A DNA stretch of 52,308 nucleotides. Source: Pseudomonadota bacterium. Its GTDB lineage: Bacteria > Pseudomonadota > Gammaproteobacteria > Burkholderiales > Burkholderiaceae_E. Location: NCBI GenBank assembly GCA_029779755.1, contig JAKOZZ010000044.1:1-52308 (forward strand). The letters run 5' to 3'. A program made the translations under genes and the position numbers. Below the pieces are notes generated by a model. The model searched no databases and had not been told where the DNA came from. It saw only the letters and a list, made by a program, of their open reading frames with translations. Below, piece after piece: positions 24,428 through 35,256 of the stretch (position 1 is its first letter; each line of letters begins with the position of its first letter).

Positions 24428-25078
24428 CTACGGCGTGACCTGCTGGTGCCGCACCGCGTACAGCGCGAGCTCGACGTCGTTGCGCGCGCCCGTCTTCTCG
24501 AGGATGCGCGCGCGGTAGGTGCTGACCGTGTTGGAGCTCAGGCACAGCGCCTGCGCGATCGCACCGACGCTCTGGCCGGCGGCCAGCATGCGGAACACCT
24601 GGAACTCGCGCTGCGACAGCGTCTCGTGCGGCGCGCGCCGCTCCTCGTGGACCAGGCGCGCCACCAGCGCGTCGGTGGCATCGGGGCTGACGTGCACCCG
24701 GCCGGCGGCCACCGTGCGGATGGCGTCGACGATCTGCTCCGGCTCGGCGTGCTTGGTCAGGTAGCCGCGGGCGCCCAGCTTCAGGCAGCGCACCGCGTAC
24801 TGACGCTCGGGGTAGGTCGACAGCATCAGCACCGGCAGCAGCGGGAACTCCGAGCGCAGCTGCTTGAGCACGTCGAGCCCGTCGCGGCCGTTCATCGCGA
24901 TGTCCAGCAGCACCACGTCGACCCGCTGCGCCTGTTCGTGCGCGGCACGGATCTGCGCCAGCGCGGCCACCGCGCCGTCGGCTTCGGCGGCCACCTCGAT
25001 GTCGCCCGCGTCTCCGAGCAGCAGCTTGAGGCCTTCGCGCACCAGCCGGTGGTCGTCGCAGATCAGCACCCGGATCAC
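24428..25078 (-). CDS. LuxR/NarL-type response regulator
   Basis: A 216-residue two-domain regulator. The receiver domain has the acidic pair D8-D9, phospho-acceptor D59 in VVLLDIAM and the lysine in YLTKHAEP. The C-terminal helix-turn-helix is LSQREFQVFRMLAAGQSVGA and on, with NTVSTYRARILEKTG as recognition helix. Start is GTG at 25078, overlapping the kinase stop in a GTGA and preceded by GGAG. It is phosphorylated by the adjacent kinase and should bind a short inverted repeat; the palindrome at 24327-24344 is the nearest candidate, which would make the cyanate operon its target. That link is inference. Confidence 0.93.
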   Translation of the reverse strand: MIRVLICDDHRLVREGLKLLLGDAGDIEVAAEADGAVAALAQIRAAHEQAQRVDVVLLDIAMNGRDGLDVLKQLRSEFPLLPVLMLSTYPERQYAVRCLKLGARGYLTKHAEPEQIVDAIRTVAAGRVHVSPDATDALVARLVHEERRAPHETLSQREFQVFRMLAAGQSVGAIAQALCLSSNTVSTYRARILEKTGARNDVELALYAVRHQQVTP

Positions 25079-26262
25079 GGTGTCGCTCCGGCGGGTGCCT
25101 CGACCCGCAGCTCCACGCACGTGCCCTGCCCCGGTGCGGTCTGCACCCGCAACGTTCCGCCCACCTGACGGGCGCGCTCGCGCATGCCGAGCACGCCCCA
25201 GGAGCGGGCATCGTCGATCGCCGCCGCCGACGCGCCGACCCCGTCGTCGTCGACGCGCACGATCCACACGCCGTCGCGTGCGACCACGTCGACCGTCACG
25301 CGCCGGGCGCGCGCGTGACGCGCCACGTTGCTGAGCATCTCCTGGAAGATGCGGAACACGGCGATCGCGGTCGCCTGCGGCGGTTCCGGCAGCGTCTCGT
25401 CGACGTCGAAGCGCAGCCGGCAGTCCAGCTCGGTGGTGCGCGCGAACTCCTGCGCATGCCACTCGAGCGCCGCCCACAGGCCCTGGTGATCGAGGATCGA
25501 CGGCCGCAGGTCGGTGATGATGCGTCCGACGTTGCCCACCGCCGTGTCGATCAGACGCGACATCGCGCGCCCCTTGGCGAGCAGCTCCGGACGATCGCCC
25601 AGCCGCTTGGCGAGCCAGCCGAGATCCATCTTGAGCGCGACCAGCAGGCTGCCGAGCTCGTCGTGGATCTCGCGCGCGATGCGGGTGCGCTCGTGCTCGC
25701 GCACCGACTCCAGATGCGTCGACAGCCGGCGCAGCTGCTCCAGCGCCGTGCTGAGCGCCGCGGTGCGCTCCTCCACGCGCTGCTCGAGCACCTCGTTCGC
25801 CCGCCGCAGGGCCTCGTCCGCGGCGCGCCGCGCGGTGATGTCCACGAAGGTCACCACCGCGCCGAGCACCGCGCCCCCCTCGACGATGGGATGCGACGAG
25901 TACTCGACCGGGAACGACGTGCCGTCCGCCCGCCAGAACAGCTCGCGGTCGATCCGGCAGGGCGTGCCTTCGCGGAACGCAGCGAAGATCGGACACGCCT
26001 CGTGGGGATAGGGCTGGCCGTCGGGGCGGGTGTGGTGGGTCAGCGCATGCATGTCGCGCCCGATCACGTCCGGTGCGGCATGCCCGAGCATCTCGGCACC
26101 CGCCCGGTTGATGAACACGCAGCAGCCGCGGGTGTCGATGCCGAAGATGCCTTCGCCGGTCGACTCGAGCAGCAGGGCCAGGCGCTGCGCCCAGGGCGAC
26201 ACGCCGGGCGCGCGCCCGATCGTCGGCAGCGCGACGGTGGAAGGGAAGGCGGCGGATTCCAT
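25075..26262 (-). CDS. Soluble PAS-domain sensor histidine kinase (NarX/HisKA_3 type)
   Basis: A 395-residue kinase with no membrane segment. A PAS domain covers about residues 25-145 and includes the HHTRPDGQPYPHEACPIF stretch common in PAS kinases of this kind. A coiled coil (about 150-190) leads to the dimerisation/phosphotransfer helix with H200 in REIHDELG, and a HATPase domain follows (QEMLSNVARHARA, then DDGVGA and GVLGMRERA). The cytosolic PAS domain suggests an internal signal such as redox state, a metabolite or a cofactor. The ATG at 26262 lacks a Shine-Dalgarno sequence and is preceded by an inverted repeat at 26269-26285. It overlaps the regulator gene by four bases. Confidence 0.9.
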   Translation of the reverse strand: MESAAFPSTVALPTIGRAPGVSPWAQRLALLLESTGEGIFGIDTRGCCVFINRAGAEMLGHAAPDVIGRDMHALTHHTRPDGQPYPHEACPIFAAFREGTPCRIDRELFWRADGTSFPVEYSSHPIVEGGAVLGAVVTFVDITARRAADEALRRANEVLEQRVEERTAALSTALEQLRRLSTHLESVREHERTRIAREIHDELGSLLVALKMDLGWLAKRLGDRPELLAKGRAMSRLIDTAVGNVGRIITDLRPSILDHQGLWAALEWHAQEFARTTELDCRLRFDVDETLPEPPQATAIAVFRIFQEMLSNVARHARARRVTVDVVARDGVWIVRVDDDGVGASAAAIDDARSWGVLGMRERARQVGGTLRVQTAPGQGTCVELRVEAPAGATP

Positions 26263-26268
26263 GCCGGG

Positions 26269-26285
26269 GCGGTTGCAAGAACCGC
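26269..26285 (-). promoter_or_regulatory. Inverted repeat immediately before the kinase start
   Basis: GCGGTT (26269-26274) and AACCGC (26280-26285) flank a 5-base centre, ending six bases from the start codon. It can form a hairpin that would hide the ribosome entry region, or serve as an operator. Confidence 0.4.
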
Positions 26286-26450
26286 GCCATCGGCGCACGC
26301 GCACTGCGGTCGCCGCCCTCGCAGCCGCCCTCGCACGGACCTCGCACCCGCGCGCGACGCCCGGATGCACGGGGCCGGACCGCGGCGCGCGGACCCGCGG
26401 CGCCGGGATTCTCCGGGCTGCCCGCCGCCGCCGGCCTTTGCTATGTTGCA

Positions 26451-26464
26451 GCGTTCAAAAACGC
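26451..26464 (+). other. Small leader hairpin of the second acyl-CoA ligase
   Basis: GCGTT and AACGC form a 5-bp stem with loop CAAA, 22 bases before the ATG at 26487. TATGTT at 26442-26447 just upstream is a possible -10 box without a convincing -35. The remaining 224-base divergent spacer shows no gene. Confidence 0.3.
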
Positions 26465-26486
26465 GACCATCCTACGGGGAGACACC

Positions 26487-28037
26487 ATGTACGCAGGCAA
26501 GTACGCCGTCCAGTGCGCCGGGCGCGCGGCGTTCATCATGGCCGGCACCGGCGAGTCCGTCACCTACGCCGAGCTCGAGGCCCGCACCAACCGGCTCGCG
26601 CACCTGCTGCGCGCGCACGGGCTGAAGCGTCTCGACCACTACGCGATCTTCATGGAGAACAACAACCGCTACCTGGAGGCCTGTGGCGCCGGCGAGCGGG
26701 CCGGGCTGTACTACACCTGCGTGAACTCCTACCTGAAGGCCGACGAGCTCGCCTACATCCTGAACAACAGCGAATCGAAGGTGCTGATCACGTCGGCGTC
26801 GCGTCTGGAGGTCGCCCGCGAGGCGCTGAAGCAGGCGCCGAAGGTCGGCCTGTGCCTGGTCGTCGACGCGGCCGCCGACGACGGCGGCTGCCGGGCCTAC
26901 GGGCCGGCAGTGGCCGCTTTTCCGTCGACCCCCATCGCCGACGAATCCCTGGGCACCCCGATGCTGTATTCGTCGGGCACCACCGGACGGCCCAAGGGCA
27001 TCGTGCGCCCGCTGCCCGAGAACCCGCCGTCGCAGCCGCTGCCGCTGTTCGACTTCCTGGTGAAGCTGTGGCAGTACCGCGAGGACATGGTCTACCTGTC
27101 GCCCGCGCCGCTCTACCACTCGGCCCCGCAGGCGGCGGTGGGGCTGACGATCCGCAAGGGCGGCACCGTGGTGATCATGGAGCACTTCGACCCCGAGCAG
27201 TACCTGGCGCTGGTCGAGAAGCACCGGGTCACCCACACCCAGCTCGTGCCGACGATGTTCAGCCGCATGCTGAAGCTGCCGGCCGAGGTGCGCACGAAGT
27301 ACGACCTGTCGTCGCTGGAGATCGCCGTCCACGCGGCCGCGCCCTGCCCGGTGCAGGTCAAGGAGCAGATGATCGCGTGGTGGGGCCCCATCATCCACGA
27401 GTACTACGGCGCCACCGAAGGCCTGGGCTTCACCGCCTGCAACAGCCAGGAATGGCTGGCGCACCGGGGCACCGTGGGGCGGGTGCTGCTGGGCGACCTG
27501 CACATCCTCGACGCCGAGATGAAGCCCTGCCCGAAAGGCACGCCGGGCGAGATCTGGTTCAAGACTGCAACGCCGTTCGAGTACTTCAACGACCCCGGCA
27601 AGACCGCCGAGACCCGCTCGGCCGACGGCACGATGAGCACGGTGGGCGACGTCGGCTACGTCGACGACGACGGCTTCCTGTACCTGACCGACCGGTCCAC
27701 GTTCATGATCATCTCCGGCGGGGTGAACATCTATCCGCAGGAGTGCGAGAACCTGCTGATCACGCACCCGAAGGTGGCCGACGCCGCCGTGTTCGGCGTG
27801 CCCAACGACGACCTCGGCGAGGAGGTCAAGGCCGTGGTGCAGCCGATGCCGGGCGCGGCGCCGGACGCGGCCCTCGCCGAGGAGCTGATCGCCTTCTGCA
27901 GCGCCCACCTGGCCCGGCAGAAGGTGCCGCGCTCGATCGACTTCGCCGACGAGCTGCCGCGGCTGCCCACCGGCAAGCTGTACAAGAAGGTCCTGCGCGA
28001 CAAATACTGGGGCGACCGCAAGAGCCGCATCCTGTAG
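26487..28037 (+). CDS. AMP-forming acyl-CoA synthetase
   Basis: A 516-residue ANL-superfamily ligase: LYSSGTTGRPKGIVR, YYGATEG, STVGDVGYVDDDGFLYLTDR with the hinge, and PTGKLYKKVLRDKYW at the C-terminus. It activates an organic acid as its CoA ester. A GGGGAG sequence precedes the ATG. It is only moderately similar to the ligases at 8969 and 35257, so the three are not recent duplicates. No partner genes are adjacent (a two-component system diverges on the left, a cyclase follows on the right), so the substrate stays unknown. Confidence 0.9.
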   Translation: MYAGKYAVQCAGRAAFIMAGTGESVTYAELEARTNRLAHLLRAHGLKRLDHYAIFMENNNRYLEACGAGERAGLYYTCVNSYLKADELAYILNNSESKVLITSASRLEVAREALKQAPKVGLCLVVDAAADDGGCRAYGPAVAAFPSTPIADESLGTPMLYSSGTTGRPKGIVRPLPENPPSQPLPLFDFLVKLWQYREDMVYLSPAPLYHSAPQAAVGLTIRKGGTVVIMEHFDPEQYLALVEKHRVTHTQLVPTMFSRMLKLPAEVRTKYDLSSLEIAVHAAAPCPVQVKEQMIAWWGPIIHEYYGATEGLGFTACNSQEWLAHRGTVGRVLLGDLHILDAEMKPCPKGTPGEIWFKTATPFEYFNDPGKTAETRSADGTMSTVGDVGYVDDDGFLYLTDRSTFMIISGGVNIYPQECENLLITHPKVADAAVFGVPNDDLGEEVKAVVQPMPGAAPDAALAEELIAFCSAHLARQKVPRSIDFADELPRLPTGKLYKKVLRDKYWGDRKSRIL

Positions 28038-28138
28038 CGCGCACGCCGGCGACGGCGTGCGCTCGTCGGCGCATGCGCGCCGCCGGGCTCGACCGGTCGC
28101 GGGGGGACCGCGGGGAGCGCTAGATTCGACGGGTTAGG

Positions 28139-30631
28139 ATGGCACCTCGTCCCGTCGCATCGCGTTCCATGAGCCACAGCCCCCGTTCGACCGACCCCGC
28201 CCGCCGGCGCGCCCTCCGTGAGCGCCGCCTGCCGGCGGCTGCCCTGACGGGCGTGCTCGCGGTCGGCGGCGCACTGACGGTGTGGGCGTGGCTGCACGAG
28301 GCCCGGCAGGCGGCGGCGCTGGCCGACGCCGACTTCGACCGGTACGCGCAGACGACCGCGGGGGAACTCGCCAGCCGGATCGAGAACGTGCAGGATGTGC
28401 TGGCCGGATTCCAGGCGCTGTTCAAGACCTCCGGCGAAGTCACCCGGGTCGACTTCCACCGGCACCATCAGGCGATGCGGATCGCAGAGCGTTTCCCCTC
28501 GATCCGCGCGGTGCAGTACGCACGGATGGTGCCCGCGCGCGAGCGCGCCGCGTTCGAGCAGGGGGTGCGCGCCGACACCAGCCTCGAGCCGGGCGGCTAC
28601 CCGCACTTCGCGATCCACCCGGAGGGCGAGCGCGCGCGCTACGTCGCGGTCGTGTTCAACGAACCGATGCGCGGCAACGAGCAGGCGTTCGGTCACGACA
28701 ACTACGAGGAGCCGACCCGCCGCGAGGTGCTCGAGCGTGCACGCGACAGCGGGCAGCCCGCGGCCTCCGCACCGATCGGACTGCTCCAGGGGCACACCGG
28801 CGTCGTCCTGCGGCTGCCGGTGTACCGGCACGGCGCCCCGGTCGACACGGTGGCACAGCGGCGCGCCGCCTACCTCGGCCAGGTCAGCGGCGTGATCGGC
28901 ACCCAGGACCTGCTCGCCGAGGCCCTGCCGACCGGGATCGCGAAGCCGTACCGCGTCTCGGTCACCGACGTCGGCGCCGTGGCCGCGCCGCCGTTCGCCG
29001 CCGTGCCGGGACCGGCGCTCGTCGCACGCGCCGCAGGACAGGACGACGCGTCATTCGACGACCCGGCCCCCCAGGATCGCCGCGCCCACCGGCTGGACGT
29101 CGCCGGGCGCTGGTGGAGCCTCGAGATCGTCCGCGCGCCGGTGCAGCACGCGCTCGGCCGCGGTCCGCTCGTCGTCCTCGGCTCCGGCCTCGCGATCACC
29201 GGTCTGCTGGCCTGGCTTGCCTGGGGTGCCGCGTTCCGCTTCGCCGAGACCCGCCGGCTGGCGCAGCGGATGAGCGCCGACGCCCGCGCCAGCGCAGCGC
29301 GGCTCGAAGCCGTGTTCGACAGCGCGGTCGAGGGCATCGTCACGATCGACGCGGCGGGCACGATCCTGAGCGTGAACCGCGCGACCCAGCGGCTGTTCGC
29401 GATGTCCGCCGAGGAGCTGGTCGGCGCCAACGTCGGGCTGCTGATGCCCCACGTGCAGGCGCGCGCACACGACGGCCACCTGCGTGCGCATGCCGCCGGC
29501 CACGGCGCAGGCGTGGTCGGCACGGCGCGCCGGCTGGTCGCCCGCCGCGGCGACGGCACGGAGTTCCCGATCGAGCTGAGCGTCAGCGAGATGCAATTCG
29601 ACGGCGCCCGCCAGTACGTGGGCATGATCCGCGACATGACCGAGGCGGTCGCCGCCCAGGAAGCGGTCGAGCAGTCGCGGCGCGCGCTGCACGAGGCGAA
29701 CGCACTGCGCGCCGCCGTGTTCGAGCATTCCGCACTGGCGCTGGTCGTCACCGACGCCAGCGGGCTGATCCGCGCGGTGAACCCGGCCGCCGAGCGGCTG
29801 CTCGGGCGGCCGGCGGTCGACATGGTCGGCCTGGTCGACATCGGGCGGTTCTGCGACCGCGACGAACTGCGCGAACTCGCCAACCTGCTGTCGGAGCGGC
29901 TGGGCCAGCCGGTGTCGCCGGGCGTCGAGTACTTCGTGCGCAGCCTGGGGGCCGACGGCACCATGCACTGCGAGCTGCACCTGCTGCGGCCCGACGGAGT
30001 GCGCATGCCGGTGGCGCTCACGGTGTCGGCGATCCGCGACGACGACGGCACGATCACCGGCTTCGTCGGCAGCGCGCAGGACAACACCGAGCGCAAGCGC
30101 CTGGCCGACGAGATGATGCACCTCGCCTATCACGACGGCCTGACCGGGCTGCCGAACCGGGTGCTGCTGGAGGACCGTCTCGGTCAGGCGATCCGCACGA
30201 ACATGCGGCAGGGGCTGCCGCTGTCCCTGCTGTTCATCGACCTCGACCGCTTCAAGCCGATCAACGACACCTGGGGCCACGCCGCAGGAGACCAGGTGCT
30301 GTGCGAGGTGGCACGCCGGCTCACCAGCGCGCTGCGTTCGAGCGACACGGTCGCGCGGATCGGCGGCGACGAGTTCGTGGTGCTGCTGGCCACCCTGAAG
30401 CGCGCGGACGACGCCGCGATCGTCGCCGACAAGCTGATCGACACCCTGTCCGAGCCCATCCTGGTCGGCGGCCAGCAGCTGCAGGTCGGCGCCAGCATCG
30501 GCATCGTGCATGCACCGGACGACGGCGTCGAACCGCAGGCGCTGCTGCGGCGCGCCGATGCCGCCATGTACGCGGCCAAGGAGTCAGGCCGCCGCGCCGG
30601 CAAGGCGCGGGGCCTCGCCGACACCAACTGA
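28139..30631 (+). CDS. Membrane-bound CHASE-PAS-PAS-GGDEF diguanylate cyclase
   Basis: An 830-residue protein. A membrane helix (about 33-52) opens a periplasmic CHASE-like domain (FPSIRAVQYARMVPA and a PIFAIHPEGER-like stretch reading PHFAIHPEGER), closed by a second helix near 340-365. Two PAS domains follow (about 390-500 and 520-650), then a GGDEF domain with catalytic G742-G-D-E-F746 and an inhibitory RxxD site R733-SSD-736 five residues before it. It should make cyclic di-GMP with product inhibition in response to an extracellular ligand. No EAL domain is attached. The start is uncertain: ATG at 28139 has AGG directly before it, and ATG at 28169 is an alternative. Confidence 0.9.
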   Translation: MAPRPVASRSMSHSPRSTDPARRRALRERRLPAAALTGVLAVGGALTVWAWLHEARQAAALADADFDRYAQTTAGELASRIENVQDVLAGFQALFKTSGEVTRVDFHRHHQAMRIAERFPSIRAVQYARMVPARERAAFEQGVRADTSLEPGGYPHFAIHPEGERARYVAVVFNEPMRGNEQAFGHDNYEEPTRREVLERARDSGQPAASAPIGLLQGHTGVVLRLPVYRHGAPVDTVAQRRAAYLGQVSGVIGTQDLLAEALPTGIAKPYRVSVTDVGAVAAPPFAAVPGPALVARAAGQDDASFDDPAPQDRRAHRLDVAGRWWSLEIVRAPVQHALGRGPLVVLGSGLAITGLLAWLAWGAAFRFAETRRLAQRMSADARASAARLEAVFDSAVEGIVTIDAAGTILSVNRATQRLFAMSAEELVGANVGLLMPHVQARAHDGHLRAHAAGHGAGVVGTARRLVARRGDGTEFPIELSVSEMQFDGARQYVGMIRDMTEAVAAQEAVEQSRRALHEANALRAAVFEHSALALVVTDASGLIRAVNPAAERLLGRPAVDMVGLVDIGRFCDRDELRELANLLSERLGQPVSPGVEYFVRSLGADGTMHCELHLLRPDGVRMPVALTVSAIRDDDGTITGFVGSAQDNTERKRLADEMMHLAYHDGLTGLPNRVLLEDRLGQAIRTNMRQGLPLSLLFIDLDRFKPINDTWGHAAGDQVLCEVARRLTSALRSSDTVARIGGDEFVVLLATLKRADDAAIVADKLIDTLSEPILVGGQQLQVGASIGIVHAPDDGVEPQALLRRADAAMYAAKESGRRAGKARGLADTN

Positions 30632-30703
30632 GGCCGGCCGGCGACCCCGGCGCCCGTCGCGGCCCCTTCGACCGCAGACCTTGCCCCGCGATCGCTGCCG
30701 TGC

Positions 30704-32368
<1,665 letters not shown>

Positions 32369-32443
32369 CGGATGGGGAGGTCAGAAGGGGGATGAAGGAA
32401 GGCGGCTAGCTTACCGGATGTGCCCGTCGCCCCGGCACGAACT

Positions 32444-32449
32444 TATAAC
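32444..32449 (+). promoter_or_regulatory. Possible -10 box for metN
   Basis: TATAAC matches the sigma-70 -10 consensus at five of six positions, in the 211-base divergent spacer between ettA and metN. No good -35 is found at 16-18 bases. I looked for a SAM-binding riboswitch in the leader and saw no recognisable core. Confidence 0.35.
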
Positions 32450-32579
32450 GGCCGCGCATGTGGCTGCGCGGCGGCGCCATTGCGGCGACAATCCCATTCC
32501 CGCATGCGTTGCGTCCTCCGAACAGCCGCACGCCGGCGCGTCGATCGCCCCACCGATCGCCCGGTGGCGGCGCTTTCCC

Positions 32580-33620
32580 GTGATCCGCCTCGAACACATC
32601 CACCAGACCTATCCGGGTCCGCAGGGCCCCGTGCACGCGCTGCGCGGCGTCGACCTGCACATCCGCGCCGGCGAGATCTTCGGCATCATCGGCCGCAGCG
32701 GCGCCGGCAAGAGCTCGCTGGTGCGCACGATCAACCTGCTGAACCGTCCGTCGCAGGGCACGGTGACGGTCGCCGGCCAGGTGCTGACCGCACTCGATGC
32801 CGCCGGCCTGCGCGCGGCGCGCCGCGAGATCGGCATGATCTTCCAGCACTTCAACCTGCTGTCGTCGCGCACCGTGTTCGACAACGTCGCGCTCCCGCTG
32901 GAGCTGGCGGGCCTGTCGCGCGCTCAGATCCGCGAGCGCGTGTCGCCGCTGCTGGCGCTGGTCGGCCTGGACACGCTCGCCGACCGGTACCCGTCGCAGA
33001 TCAGCGGCGGGCAGAAGCAGCGGGTGGGCATCGCGCGTGCGCTGGCCAGCCGGCCCAAGGTGCTGCTGTCGGACGAGGCCACCTCGGCGCTCGACCCCGA
33101 GACCACCCGCGCGATCCTGGCGCTGCTGCAGCGGATCAACCGCGAGCTCGGGCTGACGATCGTGCTGATCACGCACCAGATGCAGGTGATCAAGCAGATC
33201 GCGCACCGGCTCGCCGTGATGGAGGGCGGCCGCATCGTCGAGGAAGGCGACACGCTGCAGGTGTTCAGCGACCCGCGCCACGAAGTCACGCGCAGCCTGC
33301 TCGACGAGGTCGTGCCGCAGGCGCTGCCGGCCAACGTGATCGAACGCACGCGCGCGCTGCTCGGGGCCGCCGGCCATGCGCCGGCGCGCCTGCTGCGCCT
33401 CACGTTCTCGGGCGCCGCGGCCGACCGGCCGCTGCTGTCGGACGTCGCGCGCCGCTTCACGCTGGACCTGAACGTCGTGCACGGACAGATCGACGAGGTG
33501 CAGGGCCATCCGTTCGGCAACCTCGCGGTCGTCGCGACGGGCGGCGATGCCGACCTCGATGCCGCGATCGCGCACCTGAACACCGCGGGCATCACGGTGC
33601 AGGAGGTGGTCCATGCTTGA
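32580..33620 (+). CDS. metN: Methionine ABC transporter ATP-binding protein
   Basis: A 346-residue MetN. Walker A is GRSGAGKSS, the signature [14 protein letters not shown] and Walker [13 protein letters not shown], all typical of MetN. The C-terminal ~90 residues (from about [16 protein letters not shown]) form the NIL regulatory domain that binds methionine and inhibits transport. The GTG at 32580 directly precedes the conserved [10 protein letters not shown] beginning and gives the usual family length; sequence further upstream is non-conserved. It overlaps metI by eight bases. Confidence 0.96.
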   Translation: MIRLEHIHQTYPGPQGPVHALRGVDLHIRAGEIFGIIGRSGAGKSSLVRTINLLNRPSQGTVTVAGQVLTALDAAGLRAARREIGMIFQHFNLLSSRTVFDNVALPLELAGLSRAQIRERVSPLLALVGLDTLADRYPSQISGGQKQRVGIARALASRPKVLLSDEATSALDPETTRAILALLQRINRELGLTIVLITHQMQVIKQIAHRLAVMEGGRIVEEGDTLQVFSDPRHEVTRSLLDEVVPQALPANVIERTRALLGAAGHAPARLLRLTFSGAAADRPLLSDVARRFTLDLNVVHGQIDEVQGHPFGNLAVVATGGDADLDAAIAHLNTAGITVQEVVHA

Positions 33621-34290
33621 CCGCCTCGCCGAACTGTTCCCGCCGGCGCTGATCGACCTGTTCGTGACCTCCTTCTGGGAGACGCTGGTCATGGTCGGCA
33701 TCTCGGGCGTCGTCGCCGCGCTGATCGGCATCCCGCTCGGCGTGCTGCTGCGGCTGACCGACCGCGGCGGCGTGCTCGAGAGCCTCGCGTTCAACCGGAT
33801 CGCCGGGCTGCTCGTCAATGCGGTGCGCTCGACCCCGTTCATCATCCTGCTGGTGGCGATCATCCCGTTCACGCGCATGATCACCGGCTCGTCGATCGGC
33901 ACCGCGGCGGCCGTCGTGCCGCTGACGATCGCGGCTGCGCCGTTCATCGCGCGGCTGGTCGAGACGTCGCTGCGCGAGGTCGACGCCGGCCTGATCGAGG
34001 CCGCGCAGGCGATGGGCGCCACCACGCCGCAGATCGTGTTCAAGGTGCTGCTGCCCGAAGCCGTGCCCGGCATCGTCGCCGGGCTGACGATCACGCTGGT
34101 GAGCCTGACCGGCTACTCGGCGATGGCCGGCGCGATCGGCGGCGGCGGCCTCGGCGACCTGGGCATCCGCTACGGCTATCAGCGCTTCCTGCCCGAGGTG
34201 ATGATCGCCGTGGTGCTGGTGCTGATCGTCTTCGTGCAGGCCGTGCAGAGCCTGGGCGACTGGCTCGTGCGCAGGCTCAGCCACAAATGA
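33613..34290 (+). CDS. metI: Methionine ABC transporter permease
   Basis: A 225-residue permease with five membrane segments, the MetI signature [20 protein letters not shown] and the EAA loop [20 protein letters not shown]. It forms the membrane channel for D/L-methionine with MetN and MetQ. AGGAGG at 33601-33606 supports the ATG at 33613, inside the end of metN. metQ follows after 53 bases. Confidence 0.97.
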   Translation: MLDRLAELFPPALIDLFVTSFWETLVMVGISGVVAALIGIPLGVLLRLTDRGGVLESLAFNRIAGLLVNAVRSTPFIILLVAIIPFTRMITGSSIGTAAAVVPLTIAAAPFIARLVETSLREVDAGLIEAAQAMGATTPQIVFKVLLPEAVPGIVAGLTITLVSLTGYSAMAGAIGGGGLGDLGIRYGYQRFLPEVMIAVVLVLIVFVQAVQSLGDWLVRRLSHK

Positions 34291-34343
34291 CGCCGGCACC
34301 CGCCGGCAACCGACTCCCCTCACTCGAACAAGGAACCTCCGCC

Positions 34344-35141
34344 ATGCTGAAACGCACCCTGCTGCACTCCGCCGCCGCCCTCGCGCTGGGCGCCGTCTTC
34401 GCGCTGCCCGCGGCCGCCCAGGACAAGCCGGTCAAGATCGGTGTCACCGCCGGCCCGCACGCCCAGATCATGGAGCAGGTGAAGAAGGTCGCCGAGAAGG
34501 ACGGCCTGAAGATCCAGATCGTCGAGTTCAGCGACTACGTGCAGCCGAACGCCGCGCTCGCCGCCGGAGACCTGGACGCGAACAGCTACCAGCACAAGCC
34601 CTATCTCGACCAGCAGGTGAAGGATCGCGGCTACAGGATCGTGCCGGTGTCGTACACCGTGAACTTCCCGATCGGCATCTACTCGAAGAAGGTGAAGAGC
34701 CTGGACGAGCTGAAGGAGGGCGCACGCTTCGGCATCCCCAACGACCCCACCAACGGCGGCCGCGTGCTGCTGATGCTGCAGGAGAAAGGCCTGATCAAGC
34801 TGCGCCCGGAGGCCGGCCTGAAGGCGACGCCGCTGGACGTCACGACCAACCCGAAGAAGCTGCGCTTCGTCGAGCTGGACGCCGCCCAGCTCGCGCGTGC
34901 GCTCGACGACCTCGACGCCGCCGCGGTCAACACGAACTTCGCGCTGTCGGCCGGGCTGCAGCCGGGCCGGGACTCGATCGCGCAGGAGAGCGCGAAGAGC
35001 CCGTACGTGAACCTGATCGCCGTGCGCGAACAGGACAAGGACAAGCCCTGGGTCGCGAAGCTGGTGGCCGCCTACCACTCCGACGCGGTCAGGCAGTTCG
35101 TGAAGACCGAATTCAAGGGCGCCGTGCTGACCAGCTGGTAA
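34344..35141 (+). CDS. metQ: Methionine-binding protein, MetQ/NlpA family
   Basis: A 265-residue binding protein. A Sec signal peptide (about 1-25, ending FALPAAAQ) is followed by VKIGVTAGPHAQIMEQV and DANSYQHKPYLDQQV, the family hallmarks. There is no lipobox cysteine, so unlike the E. coli lipoprotein it should be soluble in the periplasm. The ATG at 34344 has AAGGAAC upstream; an in-frame ATG at 34287 would add 19 hydrophilic residues before the signal. A strong hairpin closes the operon downstream. Confidence 0.96.
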   Translation: MLKRTLLHSAAALALGAVFALPAAAQDKPVKIGVTAGPHAQIMEQVKKVAEKDGLKIQIVEFSDYVQPNAALAAGDLDANSYQHKPYLDQQVKDRGYRIVPVSYTVNFPIGIYSKKVKSLDELKEGARFGIPNDPTNGGRVLLMLQEKGLIKLRPEAGLKATPLDVTTNPKKLRFVELDAAQLARALDDLDAAAVNTNFALSAGLQPGRDSIAQESAKSPYVNLIAVREQDKDKPWVAKLVAAYHSDAVRQFVKTEFKGAVLTSW

Positions 35142-35179
35142 GCTCGGACGCCGCGGCGCGATCGCCGGGCGGCCACGAT

Positions 35180-35200
35180 GCGCCCGGCCTTGCCGGGCGC
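35180..35200 (+). terminator. Terminator-like hairpin after metNIQ
   Basis: GCGCCCGGC and GCCGGGCGC form a perfect 9-bp stem with loop CTT, 39 bases past the metQ stop codon. There is no clean T-run after it, so Rho-dependent help may be needed. Confidence 0.5.
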
Positions 35201-35256
35201 GCCTGTCCAACCGGCCGGCGGGCCCGCAGGCGCGCCGGTCGCACCGCCGGAGCGCC

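Noticed and set aside
32369-32579. A methionine-related riboswitch or operator upstream of metN
   Set aside because: Apart from TATAAC there is no structured leader or palindrome I could support; the spacer also has to serve ettA.
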